DNA of 64,000 nucleotides, from the NCBI GenBank assembly GCA_947000775.1, contig CAMQGK010000048.1, positions 1,603,001-1,667,000 of the forward strand, read 5' to 3'. The position numbers and the translations under genes are program-made. Origin of the DNA: Pterois miles. Taxonomy: Eukaryota > Chordata > Actinopteri > Perciformes > Scorpaenidae. Below are positions 10,700 to 21,063 of this stretch, piece after piece. The first letter of the stretch is position 1; every line of letters begins with the position of its first letter. The notes beneath the pieces were generated by a model. The model worked only from the letters and a program-made list of their open reading frames with translations. It searched no databases and was not told the origin of the DNA.

Positions 10700-13600
10700 T
10701 GAAAGTCCTGTGTTTGTCTGTTCCGTCTATCCATCCCGAACTCCTCCTTATGTGGATTTGTCACTCATTATACTACATCACCTGACTTCCACAGCACTTG
10801 TTGTGCACATCCAATATTGCCCCAGGTGGAGTTATTTGAAAGCCCGGTGCATCTCATACAGATACTAAAGGGTGCTTTGTGCATCTGTAGCAGATGCCGA
10901 GGGGTGAGACACAGAGTCTATTTGGGAATGAGACCAGGCTGCAACACCAGACTCTGTCAGCTCTAAGAGTTCACAGAGAGACAATAACAGGCTCCTCACT
11001 TCTCTACGTATGTAATTTGACATTATATAATGAGACTATTACAGAACCCAGAGTATGTGTCTTAGTTTTCTGCTGCACACATCTTTTACCTCACATTCAC
11101 TCAGCTGGTACATTATGTAAATCACTCATCTGTTTACTCCACAACAAATAAGAACATTTAGTTCACAGGCAGAACAAAAGAAAAGGAAGCAGTAACGGGA
11201 CAAAGAAGAATTCAAAAATATCTGAAATATTTCTTTGATGTTTACTGCAGCAGTGCCTCATTCCGTGATGTTTCCTCATTATTTCTGTACTATTTCAAAA
11301 TAGCCAGCATGTGCAACTTTCCTCTGAATGTTTTGAGTTTCTCAAGGTTTTCTGAATTTCTTCAACCAGACAGATAGTGTTGGGGGGGCTGCAGTGCCCT
11401 GTGCACCATTCAGGCATCTGTGATGTCTCCATCTGGGAGCCTTGAGTTTGATACACAGCAATGAATGAATTAATAATGCAGCACTTCAAGGAGTCATATT
11501 GTATGTAACGATCACAATAACAGAATCCAGATTTATAAATTGATAAACATGGCATTTGCCCTCGCTGGGCAGTAATCTGTGCAGAAATCAAGTTGTTCAA
11601 ATATTTAACAGCACAGGGACAGAACAGATTTGCATTAAGTGTTTAGTAGCACATTAAGGCAGGATGAATACAAACAACAAGGCAGAATACAAATCTAATA
11701 GAGTGAATGCATCATGTAGAGAGATTCAACATACAGTAGTATCCTGCTCGTAGTTATGACCTGCAGACAGAATAAGGCCAGTGCGGTTGCTTGGATTCTT
11801 CTCAGATTGGACCTAAGATGCATTTGATAGCCAACATTTCTGCTCTTTTGTTTTCTGTCCCAGGTGATCTTGATGGCTTGTCTGTCATTGTGCTTCACCA
11901 GCCAAGAATCAGGGTTCACTTACCATCTTACTACTGGGGTTTGCATTACTGTAGTTCTAGCAACACACAGCAGATACTGGGCCTTGTGCAAGAACACATC
12001 ATATATTTATCCTAAACCTCACTTACTTTTTCCCATGAAGCTTTCATGAGTGTTCATAATAAGATTCAGCTAACTCACTTGACTGTATATACTCTACTTC
12101 TTACTGTATGTAAGACGGGAGCATGTCTATGTTCCCTCAGAACAGTATTGGTGCCATGCCATTGCTGAGATGGCCCATCACTCCAAAACCTCATGACGGG
12201 CCTTAATCTGATGTTCTTACCCTAACCCTAACCAATGTCTCTCCTCATGCCTAAACCTAACCAATCCAACTAACATAGGGCCAGGGCGAGAAAATATCTA
12301 TTGTTTGGACCTGTCATTGCAGGCAATCTTTTCAGCCAATCAGATCAACCTGGGTTATGTTCCATCAAAATCTTGTCAGCGATGAAGGGATATTATGGAG
12401 TTCAGCCCATTAGTACCTAAACAGTTTTTAATGTTGGAGTAAAAAAATAAAACAAAGCTTATTGGGAATCTCTGAAACAGCTGCTTAAGAGTTCTTTCTT
12501 CTCTACCACACGAGCAGCGGAGCACTACTCTGCTGCAGTCCCTCTGGCTCTGTGCGATTGTTCAGAGAGTCAGCTGTCTTGAGTACTGAAGTGTTAACAT
12601 TTGTGATTCATAGACAGCTACAAGGATTCTATAGTCTTTGTATACTAGCTGAACAAAGCCAGTTACTCCTGTCAAGCACACTCTGCTGGGCTATGATCAA
12701 ATCCTCAAATCCCCACATTTCCTCCCAGATCAGTGTTGAGCTTTTGACATTCATTGCAGTTCACAGTTAAATTGGAAAGCAGTTGTGGGATTTGAGTATG
12801 ATAATGAGCACTATAACGATCTTTTTTTTAAAGCACCAATTAGTACCATGATATTTTTCTCCTGTTGTCTCTGGAGTCCAACTAATATGCTCGTAAAATA
12901 TTACATTCTATTTTTCATTCCAAAATTTCCCTTTGTGCACAATAATAATGAAATTGAATGGGATGATTACCATTCAATCTGCTGAGCACATTAATGCTCT
13001 CAGAATGATGAACCTTTTAAATTCTGATGACCTAACAACCTCCTCCAACAATGGAGAAATCGGTGAATTTTCAGTAACATTTCAGTTTTGTGGAACTTAA
13101 AGGATATTATAGCCTCCACGGGGCACTAGCGAGCAGGGCTGTAGCAGCTGCTGAAAATACAGAGGTCATGTCTTTTGTCATTTTTTTGTCTTATGATAAT
13201 ATAGTAACACGTTTCAGGCCTTACCCTAACCCCTTTAAACAAAATTGAAGAAATACAAAAATGAAACAATTCCCATCATAATTTATTTTTGGTAAAGTAG
13301 AGACCACTTCACTTCATCATGTAGAGTAACTACACAACTGTTTTTAAATGGTAAATAGAATGTAATATAACAAATGACTGAGTTAAACTTGGAAATAAAA
13401 GCCAATATAGAAGGATTTTAAGGTCTCAAAATGGTCTGTTGGTGGAGTGTTGCCTAGACTAATCGTTTTAGACACACGTTTCTTTGTTCTGGCAGGCTGT
13501 GGAGAAATTTCATACTAGCTCTGCTTTGTCTATTTCAACTAATCCACAAATCTACTTACTATACATGTTTCAAACTTGCAACAGGAACTAGTTAGTTAGT

Positions 13601-13870
13601 AAGTTAGTGCTATTAAAGGGTAGGCTACAGAGTTACAACATTCTTGCAAATTTTTAGCCTACTTCATTTTAAAGTCACAGTCTAAGGTGAAAACACACCA
13701 CTCAATATATGATCACCCAATACTGCAGATCCCTTTTCTGTTCATAAATATGATGATGTACGTGGAGCACAGGTGGAGTTAACACTGGCCAGCAAGTTTT
13801 GTTTGTGTTTTTATCAATGGTTGCAGAAAATATAATAATATTAATAGTTTTTCTGAATATGTAGTCATAC
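10700..13870. other. Gene-free span of about 3.2 kb
   Basis: Short open frames occur throughout (for example 11295-11600 minus, 101 residues) without domains, splice logic or codon signature. No structured repeat was recognised. Two TAACCC-like units near 12220 are too few to be telomeric. Confidence 0.4.
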
Positions 13871-13910
13871 TCTCAGGGACTGTGAGTGAGAGTTCAAACT
13901 GAGCATCAGG

Positions 13911-14590
13911 GTGGGGAAGAAAGGGGATTTAATTGACTTTGAACGTGGCATGGTTGTTGGTGCCAGATGGGCTGGTCTGAGTATTTCACAAACTGCTGAT
14001 CTACTGGGATTTTCACAGACAACCATCTCTAGGGTTTACAGAAAACGGTCCAAAAAAGAGAAAATATCCAGTGAGCGGTGGCTGTGTGGATGAAAATGCC
14101 TTGTTGATGTGAGAGGTCAGAGGAGAATGGGCAGACTGCTTGGAGATGATAGAAAGGCAACAGTAACCTAAATAACCACACGTTACAACCAACAAATGCA
14201 GAATACCATCTCTGAATGCACAGCAGGTCAAACTTTGAGAGGATGGCTACAGCAGCAGAAGACCACACCGGATCACTCCTGTCAGCTGAGAACAGGAAAC
14301 TGAGATTACAGTTCACACAGGCTCACCAAAATTGGACAACAGAAGATTGAAAAACCAATGCTGGTCTGAAGAGTCTTGATTTCAGCTGCGACCTCAGATG
14401 GCAGGGTCAGAATGTGGCGTAAACAACATGGATCCGTTCTGCCTGGTATCAACGGTTCAGGCTGCTGGTGGTGGCGTAATAGTGTGGGGGATATTTTCTT
14501 GGCACACTTTGGGCCCCTTAGTACCAGTTGAGCATTGTTTAAATGCTGCAGCCTACCTGAGTATTGTTGCTGACCATGTCCATCCCTTTA
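13911..14590 (+). pseudogene. Tc1-like transposase, N-terminal and central part (broken)
   Basis: The first 60 residues are open (13911-14090). They begin MGKKGDLIDFERG and carry a helix-turn-helix of the paired-type DNA-binding domain (LSISQTADLLGFSQTTISRVY). The frame then meets TGA at 14091-14093. From memory of related fish elements this codon was CGA, so CpG decay is the likely cause. Central blocks continue in shifting frames: 'GGATATTTTCTTGGCACACT' encodes the GIFSWHTLGPLVPVE block at 14490-14535, near the first catalytic region. The coding sequence is cut at 14590, inside the DHVHPF block, by the U1-SINE insertion. It is non-functional. Confidence 0.85.
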
Positions 14591-14596
14591 CTACTA

Positions 14597-14762
14597 CTAC
14601 TTACCTGGCAGGGGAGATACCATGATCAAGAAGGTGGTTCACCCAGGGCAAGGCTCATCCATTGCACTCCGGTTGTGCTGACCCTTGCGAATTCCCCAAA
14701 TGTGGGAATCTCGACTGCATAATTTCTGGTAGTGGGGGACTGCGTCCGCGCTCTCCCCTCTG
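14597..14762 (+). pseudogene. U1 snRNA retropseudogene
   Basis: All parts of vertebrate U1 are present in order. The 5' splice-site pairing segment ACTTACCTG is at 14599-14607. Stem-loop I has loop text GATCAAGAAG at 14624-14633; the usual U1-70K loop reads GATCACGAAG, so one loop base is changed. The U1A-binding loop ATTGCACTCC is intact at 14661-14670. An Sm-like site AATTTCTGG lies at 14721-14729, and stem-loop IV ends at 14762. Length is about 166 nt against 164 in human U1. There is no snRNA promoter upstream (transposon coding sequence abuts it) and no 3' box, so it should not be expressed as U1. Identification is by recognition of the U1 sequence and I am confident of it. Confidence 0.93.
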
Positions 14763-14771
14763 ATTTTTTTT

Positions 14772-15101
14772 GGGGGCGGCAGTAGCTCAGTCTGTAGGGA
14801 GTTGGCTTGGGAACCGGAGGGTCACCGGTCAAGTCCCGACATGGACCAAAAACTGAGTGTGAACTGGTAGCTGGAGAGGTGCCAGTTTACCTCTTGGGCA
14901 CTGCCGAGGTGCCCCTGAGCAAGGCACCGAACCCCCAACTGCTCGGGGCGCTTGTCAGGAGCAGCCCCCTCACTCTGACATCTCTCCATTACTGCATGTG
15001 TGTGTGTTTGTGTGCATGTACCATGTATAAGTTAAACAGAGTGTAAATTGAATTTCCCCACTGTGGGACTAATAAAGGCAGATCTTCTTCTTCTTCTTCT
15101 T
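14772..15101 (+). mobile_element. tRNA-headed SINE, family S1 (copy 2), 3' half of the chimera
   Basis: It starts 'GGGGCGGCAGTAGCTCAGTC' with the A box at about 14783 and a B-box region (GGTCACCGGTCAAGTCCC) that has lost one base of the usual GGTTCAAGTCC. The body carries the 'GGTGCCCCTGAGCAAGGCAC' segment shared with 8710-9039. The tail is 'GAATTTCCCCACTGTGGGAC' followed by TAATAAAGG and CTT repeats. The C/G-rich block can form a short hairpin (CCCA-CTG-TGGG). The element is full length. Confidence 0.9.
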
Positions 15102-15404
15102 CTTTATGACCACAGTGTACCATCTTCTGATGGCAACTTCCGGCAGGATAATGCACCATGTCACAAAGCTCATATCATCTCGAACTGGTTTCTTGAACAT
15201 GACAGTGAGTTCACTGTACTCCAGCGGCCTCCACAGTCACCAGATCTCAATCCAATAGAGAACCTTTGGGATGTGGTGGAACGGGAGATTCACATCATAG
15301 ATGTGCAGCCAACAAATCTGCAGCAACTGTGTGATGATATCATGTCAATATGGACCAAAATCTCTGAGGAACGTTTCCAACACCTTGTTGAAAGTATGCC
15401 ATGA
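15102..15404 (+). pseudogene. Tc1-like transposase, C-terminal catalytic part
   Basis: From about 15129 the frame carries the second catalytic aspartate in QDNAPCH and the catalytic glutamate in SPDLNPIENLWD. There are 36 residues between these two acidic residues, so the triad is of DD36E type rather than the DD34E of classic Tc1. It ends with the usual FQHLVESMP tail and a stop at 15402-15404. The join to the upstream part is missing one base at about 15118-15121, giving a frameshift. The DD36E spacing is counted directly from the codons; placing it in the Incomer family of Tc1/mariner is inference from that spacing. Confidence 0.87.
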
Positions 15405-15625
15405 AGAATTAAGGCAGTTCTGAAGGCAAAAGGGGGTCCAACCTTTTACTAGTAAGGTGTACCTGGCTATGTGGCCGGTGAGCGTACATAGTTACGCACA
15501 GCACTCAAATACCTATTCCCTCAGACCATGCCAAAGAAATTCATGCCTTGACTCGATTATAAAGCAAGTGTCATTGACATTAACAGATTGGATTGTGAAG
15601 TGGGAGTCCTTATAGAGAACTTTTC

Positions 15626-15937
15626 TTATCTTCCGCTTTCCGGGGCGGGGCGGGGGCAACAGATCAGCAGGGGACCCCAACTTCCCTTTCCCGGGCCACA
15701 TTCCAGCTCTGACTGGGGGATCCCGAGGCGTTCCCAGGCCAGTGTGGAGATATACTCTCCATCTAGTCCTGGGTCGTCCCCGGGGTCTCCTCCCAGCTGG
15801 TCGTGCCTGGAACACCTCCCTAGGGAGGCGCCCAGGAGGCATCCTTCCAGATGCCCGAACCACCTCAACTGGCTCCTTTCAACGCAAAGAAGCAGCGGCT
15901 CTACTCCGAGTCCCTCACGGATGACCGAGCTTCTCAC
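15626..15937 (-). pseudogene. LINE ORF2 C-terminal fragment (Rex3-like)
   Basis: Two overlapping minus-strand frames share the conserved C-terminus. One has QLRWFGHLEG and YISTLAWERLGIP; the other has RMPPGRLPREVF and GRRPRGRPRTRWR. In intact relatives these blocks occur in one frame in the order RWFGHL, MPPGRLP, RPRGRPRTRW, LAWERLGIP. Alternation between two frames therefore shows at least two indels here. It is a relic of the same element as 16482-16823. Confidence 0.82.
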
Positions 15938-16481
15938 CTTTCTCTAAGGGAGAGGCCAGCCACCCTCCTGAGAAAACCCATTTCGGCCGCTTGTCTCGCG
16001 ATCTAGTTTTTCGGTCATGCCCAGCCCTCATGACCATAGGTGAGAGTAGGACGAAGATTGACGGTAGATAGAGAGTTTGCCTTCCGGCTCAACCTCTCTT
16101 CGTCACAACGGTGCGGTACAGCGACTGCAATCCGCCCCCGCTGCTCCGATTCTCCGGCCAATCTCACGTTCCATTGTTCCCTCACTCGTGAACAAGGCCC
16201 CGAGGTACTTGAACTCCTTCACTTGGGGTAAAGACTCATTCCCTCCTGGAGTTGACAATCCATCGGTTTCCTGCTGAGAACCATGGCCTCCGATTTAGAG
16301 GTGCTGATCCTCTCCCAACTGCTTCACACTCGGCTGCGAACCGATCCAGTGAGCGTGGAGGTCACAGACTGATGATGCCAGCAGAACCACATCATCTGCA
16401 AAAAGCAGCGATGAGATCCTCAGCACACCAATCTGCAAACCCTCCTCCCCCGACTACGCCTTGATATCCTGTCCATGAATA

Positions 16482-16823
16482 TCACGAACAGGATTGGAGA
16501 CAAGGCGCAACCCTGGCGAGGCCAACGCCCACCGGAAACGAGTCCGACTTACTGCCGAGAACCCGGACGCAGCTCTCGCTTTGGGAGTACAGGGATTGGA
16601 TGGCCCTGAGAAGTGACCCCCTCACCCCATACTCCCGCAGCACCTCCCACAGTACCCGGGGGACCCGATCGTACGCTTCAAGTCTACAAAACACATGTAG
16701 ACTGGATGGGCATACTCCCAGGCCCCTAAGGATTCTTGTGAGAGTGAAGAGCTGGTCCGTTGTTCCACGGCCAGGACGAAATCCGCATTGTTCCTCTTCA
16801 ATCTGAGGTTCGATTGAACCCAA
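16482..16823 (-). pseudogene. LINE reverse transcriptase domain fragment (Rex3-like)
   Basis: The open frame of 113 residues begins near EEEQCGFRPGRGTTDQLF (fingers), followed by the A-motif region. That region here reads FCRLEAYDRVP instead of the expected F-V-D-L-E-K-A-Y-D: the catalytic aspartate is lost and a residue is deleted. It continues through LREYGVRGSLLRAIQSLYSQ and SESCVRVLGSKSDSFPVGVGL, then leaves frame before the QGCPLSP block. The product would be inactive. Downstream coding text continues on the minus strand in other frames to about 15625. Confidence 0.85.
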
Positions 16824-16839
16824 CCTGGATATTGCTCTC

Positions 16840-17774
16840 AGCTTTGTGTAACCTTTAGTTTCTGATATATCATTAGCACTCAGTGGTGGGGGACAGTTTG
16901 TCCAGGCCTGTGCTGTGTAGAGTGGGGGAGAGATGATGACATGATAATAGATTATGATAATGAATTTAATCGTGGAGCCTCAGAATTAAGACTCACATTC
17001 TTCATAGTATCTCTGTTCATTTACAATCAGCAATTGTAAATGAAAAAGGTATCACGGCAGTAGCCTGCATAGCCTGCAAATACAGCCTCTGAGGCATGAA
17101 TAATGCACAGAAATTATGGATACTGATGGTCTGAATTTGTATGTATACTGTATATGGTGGATATTGTCTGTCTATATCAGTGCTTGAAGTGGCTGGTATC
17201 AGCAATCAATGTTTCTGAATTTCTACAGTAAATAAAATATACTTGACAAAACTTGCTATAATTAAATGATTATTTATTGATTATTTATTTACACTTATCG
17301 CAGCTTTCATCTACACATGTAATCCTTCTGTAAATATTTATCCTAAAAAAATCATATTCTATAAATCAAAAAAGCAGATCCAGAAAAAATGTCTCATAAA
17401 TTATATTTCTTAAAATAAGTTAAGTAATAATAATAGTTTCATTTCCCTATTTACTTTGCAAAAAAGATGTCAATAATGTATCAGTAAATTACATGGAAAG
17501 TTTTTTTTTTCCCCAAATTGTTATAGTGTTTCCAAATGTGGCCCAATGAATTTCCATTAACAAGGTTGAATATTTCTTTATTAATTTATAACACATAAAC
17601 TTGTTTCACAGGCAGCTGGAGTGAAAGTTGAACCTGATTTTGTTCCTGAAATTGACATTACTGCCATAGTGACAGGCTACAATTACTGAGCTGTTATTAC
17701 TGAACAGAGTGCCACGCTATCATAAAGGCTCATTTTATCCCCCTACTTCCCTCAGTTTGAATCTCTCCTCACTT

Positions 17775-17775
<1 letters not shown>
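16840..17775. other. Gene-free, AT-rich span
   Basis: No gene or structured repeat. 17225-17500 is strongly AT-rich with short A and T runs. Confidence 0.45.

Positions 17776-17776
<1 letters not shown>

Positions 17777-17845
<69 letters not shown>
17777..17845. repeat. (CA)n microsatellite
   Basis: About 69 bp of pure CA dinucleotides. Confidence 0.97.
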
Positions 17846-17848
<3 letters not shown>

Positions 17849-19700
17849 TGTTGTCTACCATAGTTAATAATTAGCAGGGCATGTCTGAAGCCCGTAGTGG
17901 AATCAGCTGCTAATCTATTCCCATTGACTGAGCTGAGAAAGCAAATTAAGTAGCTAATGAGCACCATGACATCATTCAAATGACTATGATCAATCTCCAC
18001 AGACCAGCAGCAGTCAGCATGCTGCCCACACACACTCAGCAGTGATAGTGAAAACAGAAGCAAAATATCCTGCATAGTGGACGGTAAGGGAGGGCAAGTG
18101 AGCCGATTAGTTTCCCAGTGTTGGCAAGCAGTTCTTAGGCTAGCGTTATTCTCTCTCTCTCTCTCTCTCTTTATATATATAGATAGCTATAGATATAGAT
18201 GCATAGAGAGAGTTTCAGTCATTTCACAGCTGGCCACTGTAGTTTTTGTTACTCAAACAAGAAGAAATGGTGCATTTGATTGGGTCTATTTTCAGTGGTG
18301 TACATTAAGACAGACTGCTGCTTCAAGCCTCCTGCCTGATCCATGATTTGCTGAATTAAATTGAATATTCATAGTCATGTCCATGGGAGGAAAGATTTAG
18401 AAAGAGGTTCATATATAGAGGGTTTGTAGTACCAAGAGGCCCAGGACTGGTAACCATCTTCATACATCACTGATTGCTCGACAACAAGCTGTGTTGTTAC
18501 CATTATAGGATGTCTGTACAGTATGTAAGTGTAGAGCAGTCCACCTCCTAAAGCAGCTGGGGCAGTACTAACTAATTATGATGACGAACAACAGCTCCAG
18601 AAAATACATAAAACATATATTAGGGTGAAGCTCCATAACAATTATTGCCACTTCCTGTAAATGACCATAATATCATACAGTGTTATATATCTGCAGGCAA
18701 GTTTGCTATTGATTCACTGTACAGGATTTAAACAGACTCCTATTCAGCGCAGGTTAAAATCAATGTTAGAGGCAGTTACAGTGAATAACCTGTGACAGGT
18801 ATCAGCTAAAACGTTTTAAAGGCAGCTGTCTGTCATATGCTCTGATATGACTGGCTGCTTCTTGCTATACGAGCTCCATTATGACTATTACAGCATGTGA
18901 AATGTGGACAGCTAAAAATGCTGACAAGCAATTTTATATTATGAGCATCTTACAATATGCATATTACAGTATGCACTATTACTGCTACTGAAAAGATAAA
19001 TGCACTGGTGGAAAGCTGAAGATCTTGACTTCTGTAGGTGTATTGGTTGTCATTCTATCATGCAGGCAAGGGGGTGAAGTTTGGCCCTGAAATGACCATG
19101 TACCTTTTAATGGGATTTCATACTTTTAAAAGCTTTTTAAAAGCACCCTTAAAAATAAAGATGGCAAAAAGACATGTCTGTGATCTTCTCACATCTCATC
19201 TAATCAGCTTGAACACACGTTGGATATCATCAAGAGTCATGAAATCTGCAATTTAGGACTATTAAGCGCCTATTTGGAGGCCATTTTGAAAATGGTTGGC
19301 CTCCATTGGCCAAATTTGCAGCGCTGTGATATCAATATCTTTTCATGACATGTAAATCTATATCAAGTGTGTTGTTTTATGGTAAAATTCACAATTGTTA
19401 TAAATATTTCAGCTTAGCTGCCCCACTAATAGCTTGTACTCAGGTCACTTGACTTTGTGAATCTGATGCTTTAAACCCGACTTGACAGAATTAAAAAAGA
19501 CTTTCAACTCGACCAGCTTTAACACCAATAACTCGTTGGACTTGAGCCTTTTGTCTTGGAATGACTTGATATTCTCACCAAGTCCAGAGGATTTAAAATA
19601 ATGTGCAGGAAATCAACTCTTCAGTTTCCTGACAATGGATATTCTTTGAAGAAATCCAACTATTCATTCAGCCATAGGTAAAGGCTGACATTCATCTGAT
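17846..19700. other. Gene-free span
   Basis: A (CT)10 run lies at 18151-18170 with TATA and GATA-like runs after it. No gene was recognised; the frames at 17845-18075 and 18077-18346 have no domains. Confidence 0.4.
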
Positions 19701-19727
19701 TTTCTGCTTTAACGTCAGTGTCATACC

Positions 19728-20200
19728 TCAGCTGGATGCCTGGTAGATATCACTGTGTGCCTGATGGAGCTCATTGTCTAAAACAATGAGATTGTCGGTA
19801 TATCTCTGAGTTTTCTCCTCTTGGCTCCTCTGATAATCCAGCTGTCTTTGCATTTCCTGCAGCTGATGTTCAAGCTGGATGCTCAGAGTGTACTGCTCAT
19901 TACCTTTGGCCCTCTCTTTCTGGCACATGGGTCTGCTGCTGTCTCCAGTTCCTCTCTTTGTGGAGTCCATCAGTCAGATACACCACCTGGTCCCAGAGAG
20001 TCTTGTTGTCATCGGTCTCTAAGTCCAGGCTGGTGGAGAGCTCAGTGATCCTCTGCTCTTTAGAGAAACTGTGATCTTTTTCCCTTTGGAGCTGAGTTTT
20101 CAGGGCCTCTACCTCTTTGGCAAGGGCCTCCTTTTCTCTCCTGCCGTAAAAGCTGGAAATCATATTGATGATCCAGTAGTAGGAGCCCTGCATTACTGTA
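19728..20200 (-). pseudogene. Coiled-coil coding remnant with a frameshift
   Basis: Two minus-strand frames abut and both look truly coding. The upstream one (about 20200 to 19920) reads REKEALAKEVEALKTQLQRE, then KEQRITELSTSLDLETDDNK and LWDQVVYLTDGLHKERNWRQ, a charged heptad-rich coiled coil. The downstream one (about 19915 to 19728) continues with EQYTLSIQLEHQLQEMQRQL and QEEKTQRYTDNLIVLDNELH, and ends YQASS stop. A one-base slip around 19912-19920 joins them. The combined frame is about 155 residues with strongly amphipathic spacing, unlike nearby noise. The text GAG|GTATGA follows the stop and could be a splice donor, so this may be a gene exon with an assembly error or a retropseudogene. 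I do not recognise the parent gene. Confidence 0.5.
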
Positions 20201-20259
20201 GTCTCAAAGTCATTGTGTATCAATGAACAAATAATAATAATATTCTGTCTCACAGTGAT

Positions 20260-21060
20260 GTATCAGCTGAAAAGTCTCAAATGAAATAGCTTTGTCTAAA
20301 ACTTTCTGACTTATGTAAAGAACAAGTGCAGAGCCCATCTAAAACATGCCTGTCCAGGATGGGCTGACTTTATCATTAGTCATGCTAGGTATCTGCCAAG
20401 GGGGCCCCAACAACAATAGACTTATTGTGTTATGATGTTAAGATATATATGAAAAATATTGACTTATGTTACTATTCTAACTCACTGGACCCCAAAATAA
20501 TTTGCAAAAGGTCCCATAAGCACTTTGCAACTCAACTGTATACTACTTACTGTCTACTTTTACTTCAGAGGAAAATATTGTAGTACTATATTTACTTGAC
20601 AGAGAAATGTTACTGGTTAAGTTGCAGGTTCATATTTTTCTCACAAAATAGAACAAAACACTATTAAAATACGATGCATAATTATTCATTAAACTATCCA
20701 GTATCATATTAGAATTCAAAGCTCCACTTTGAACAGACACCAGCCAAATTTAAATACACTGTGCTTGTGCTTGAATAGTTCACAAAGATGGGAATGTTTT
20801 CTTGATTCTGAATTAAAACAGCGCCGCTGGCACATCAGTCGTGGTTCAGGCAGAGTATTGCAGCAAAGGAAACCGAGAGAGCTTCCAAAACAAAAGCCCA
20901 CAACATTACACTAAGTCAGATCAATTCTGTGAGAGTTGAGGAAAAGTGATAAAATCAGGCATTGTAGAAAATGCTGTGTGTCAAAGTGATGTTTGTGAAG
21001 AGACTGTCACTCCTGCCGGACTGCTTTTCCATTTTGTTCATTTCAAATTAATGAGAAAAC
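20260..21060. other. Gene-free span
   Basis: Overlapping short frames on both strands at 20716-20914 show no domain. Nothing else is visible. Confidence 0.4.
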
Positions 21061-21063
21061 TGG

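Larger units (their letters stand above)
14591..15101 (+). mobile_element. U1 snRNA-SINE chimeric retrocopy
   Basis: The insertion is bounded by CTTTA at 14586-14590 and 15102-15106; removing it and one CTTTA restores the transposase text on both sides. From 5' to 3' it contains a short ACT-repeat slip, a near full-length U1 snRNA (14597-14762), eight T residues, and a complete family S1 SINE (about 14772-15101) with hairpin tail and CTT repeats. The order of a complete RNA directly upstream of a complete SINE at one insertion site is what LINE reverse transcriptase produces when it copies the SINE to its 5' end and switches template to a second RNA. An alternative is an established SINE family with a U1 head. 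Confidence 0.87.
13881..15489 (+). mobile_element. Decayed Tc1/mariner transposon of the DD36E type, interrupted by a U1-SINE insertion
   Basis: The transposase reads from 13911 to 15404 once the 511-bp insertion at 14591-15101 is set aside. The 3' end retains a terminal-repeat signature ('ACTAGTAAGGTGTACCTGGC', then GTGGCCGGTGAG near 15470-15481). I found no matching 5' terminal repeat upstream of 13881, so the left end is lost or unrecognisable. The neighbour on the right is a Rex3-like LINE starting about 130 bp away. The element is dead: it carries stops, frameshifts and the insertion. The boundary at 13881 is approximate. Confidence 0.88.
15625..16835 (-). mobile_element. Decayed Rex3/RTE-like LINE, 5'-truncated
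   Basis: On the minus strand the element runs from about 16835 (its truncated 5' side) to about 15625. It encodes reverse transcriptase blocks first (16823-16482) and the C-terminal RWFGHL, GRRPRGRPRTRW and LAWERLGIP blocks last (15937-15626). The plus-strand text GGAGACAAGGCGCAACCCTG near 16495-16514 resembles the conserved target region used to survey fish Rex3 elements, which supports RTE/Rex3. Several indels break the frame. The plus-strand open frames over it are shadows. Assignment to Rex3 specifically is moderate; assignment to a non-LTR element is firm. Confidence 0.85.

Noticed and set aside
12215..12260. Interstitial telomeric repeat
   Set aside because: Only two TAACCC-like units, one imperfect; far too short.
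14597..14762. Functional U1 snRNA gene
   Set aside because: No snRNA promoter or 3' box; it sits in transposon coding sequence and is fused to a SINE.
15588..15947. 119-residue plus-strand frame
   Set aside because: Antisense shadow of the Rex3-like LINE coding sequence.
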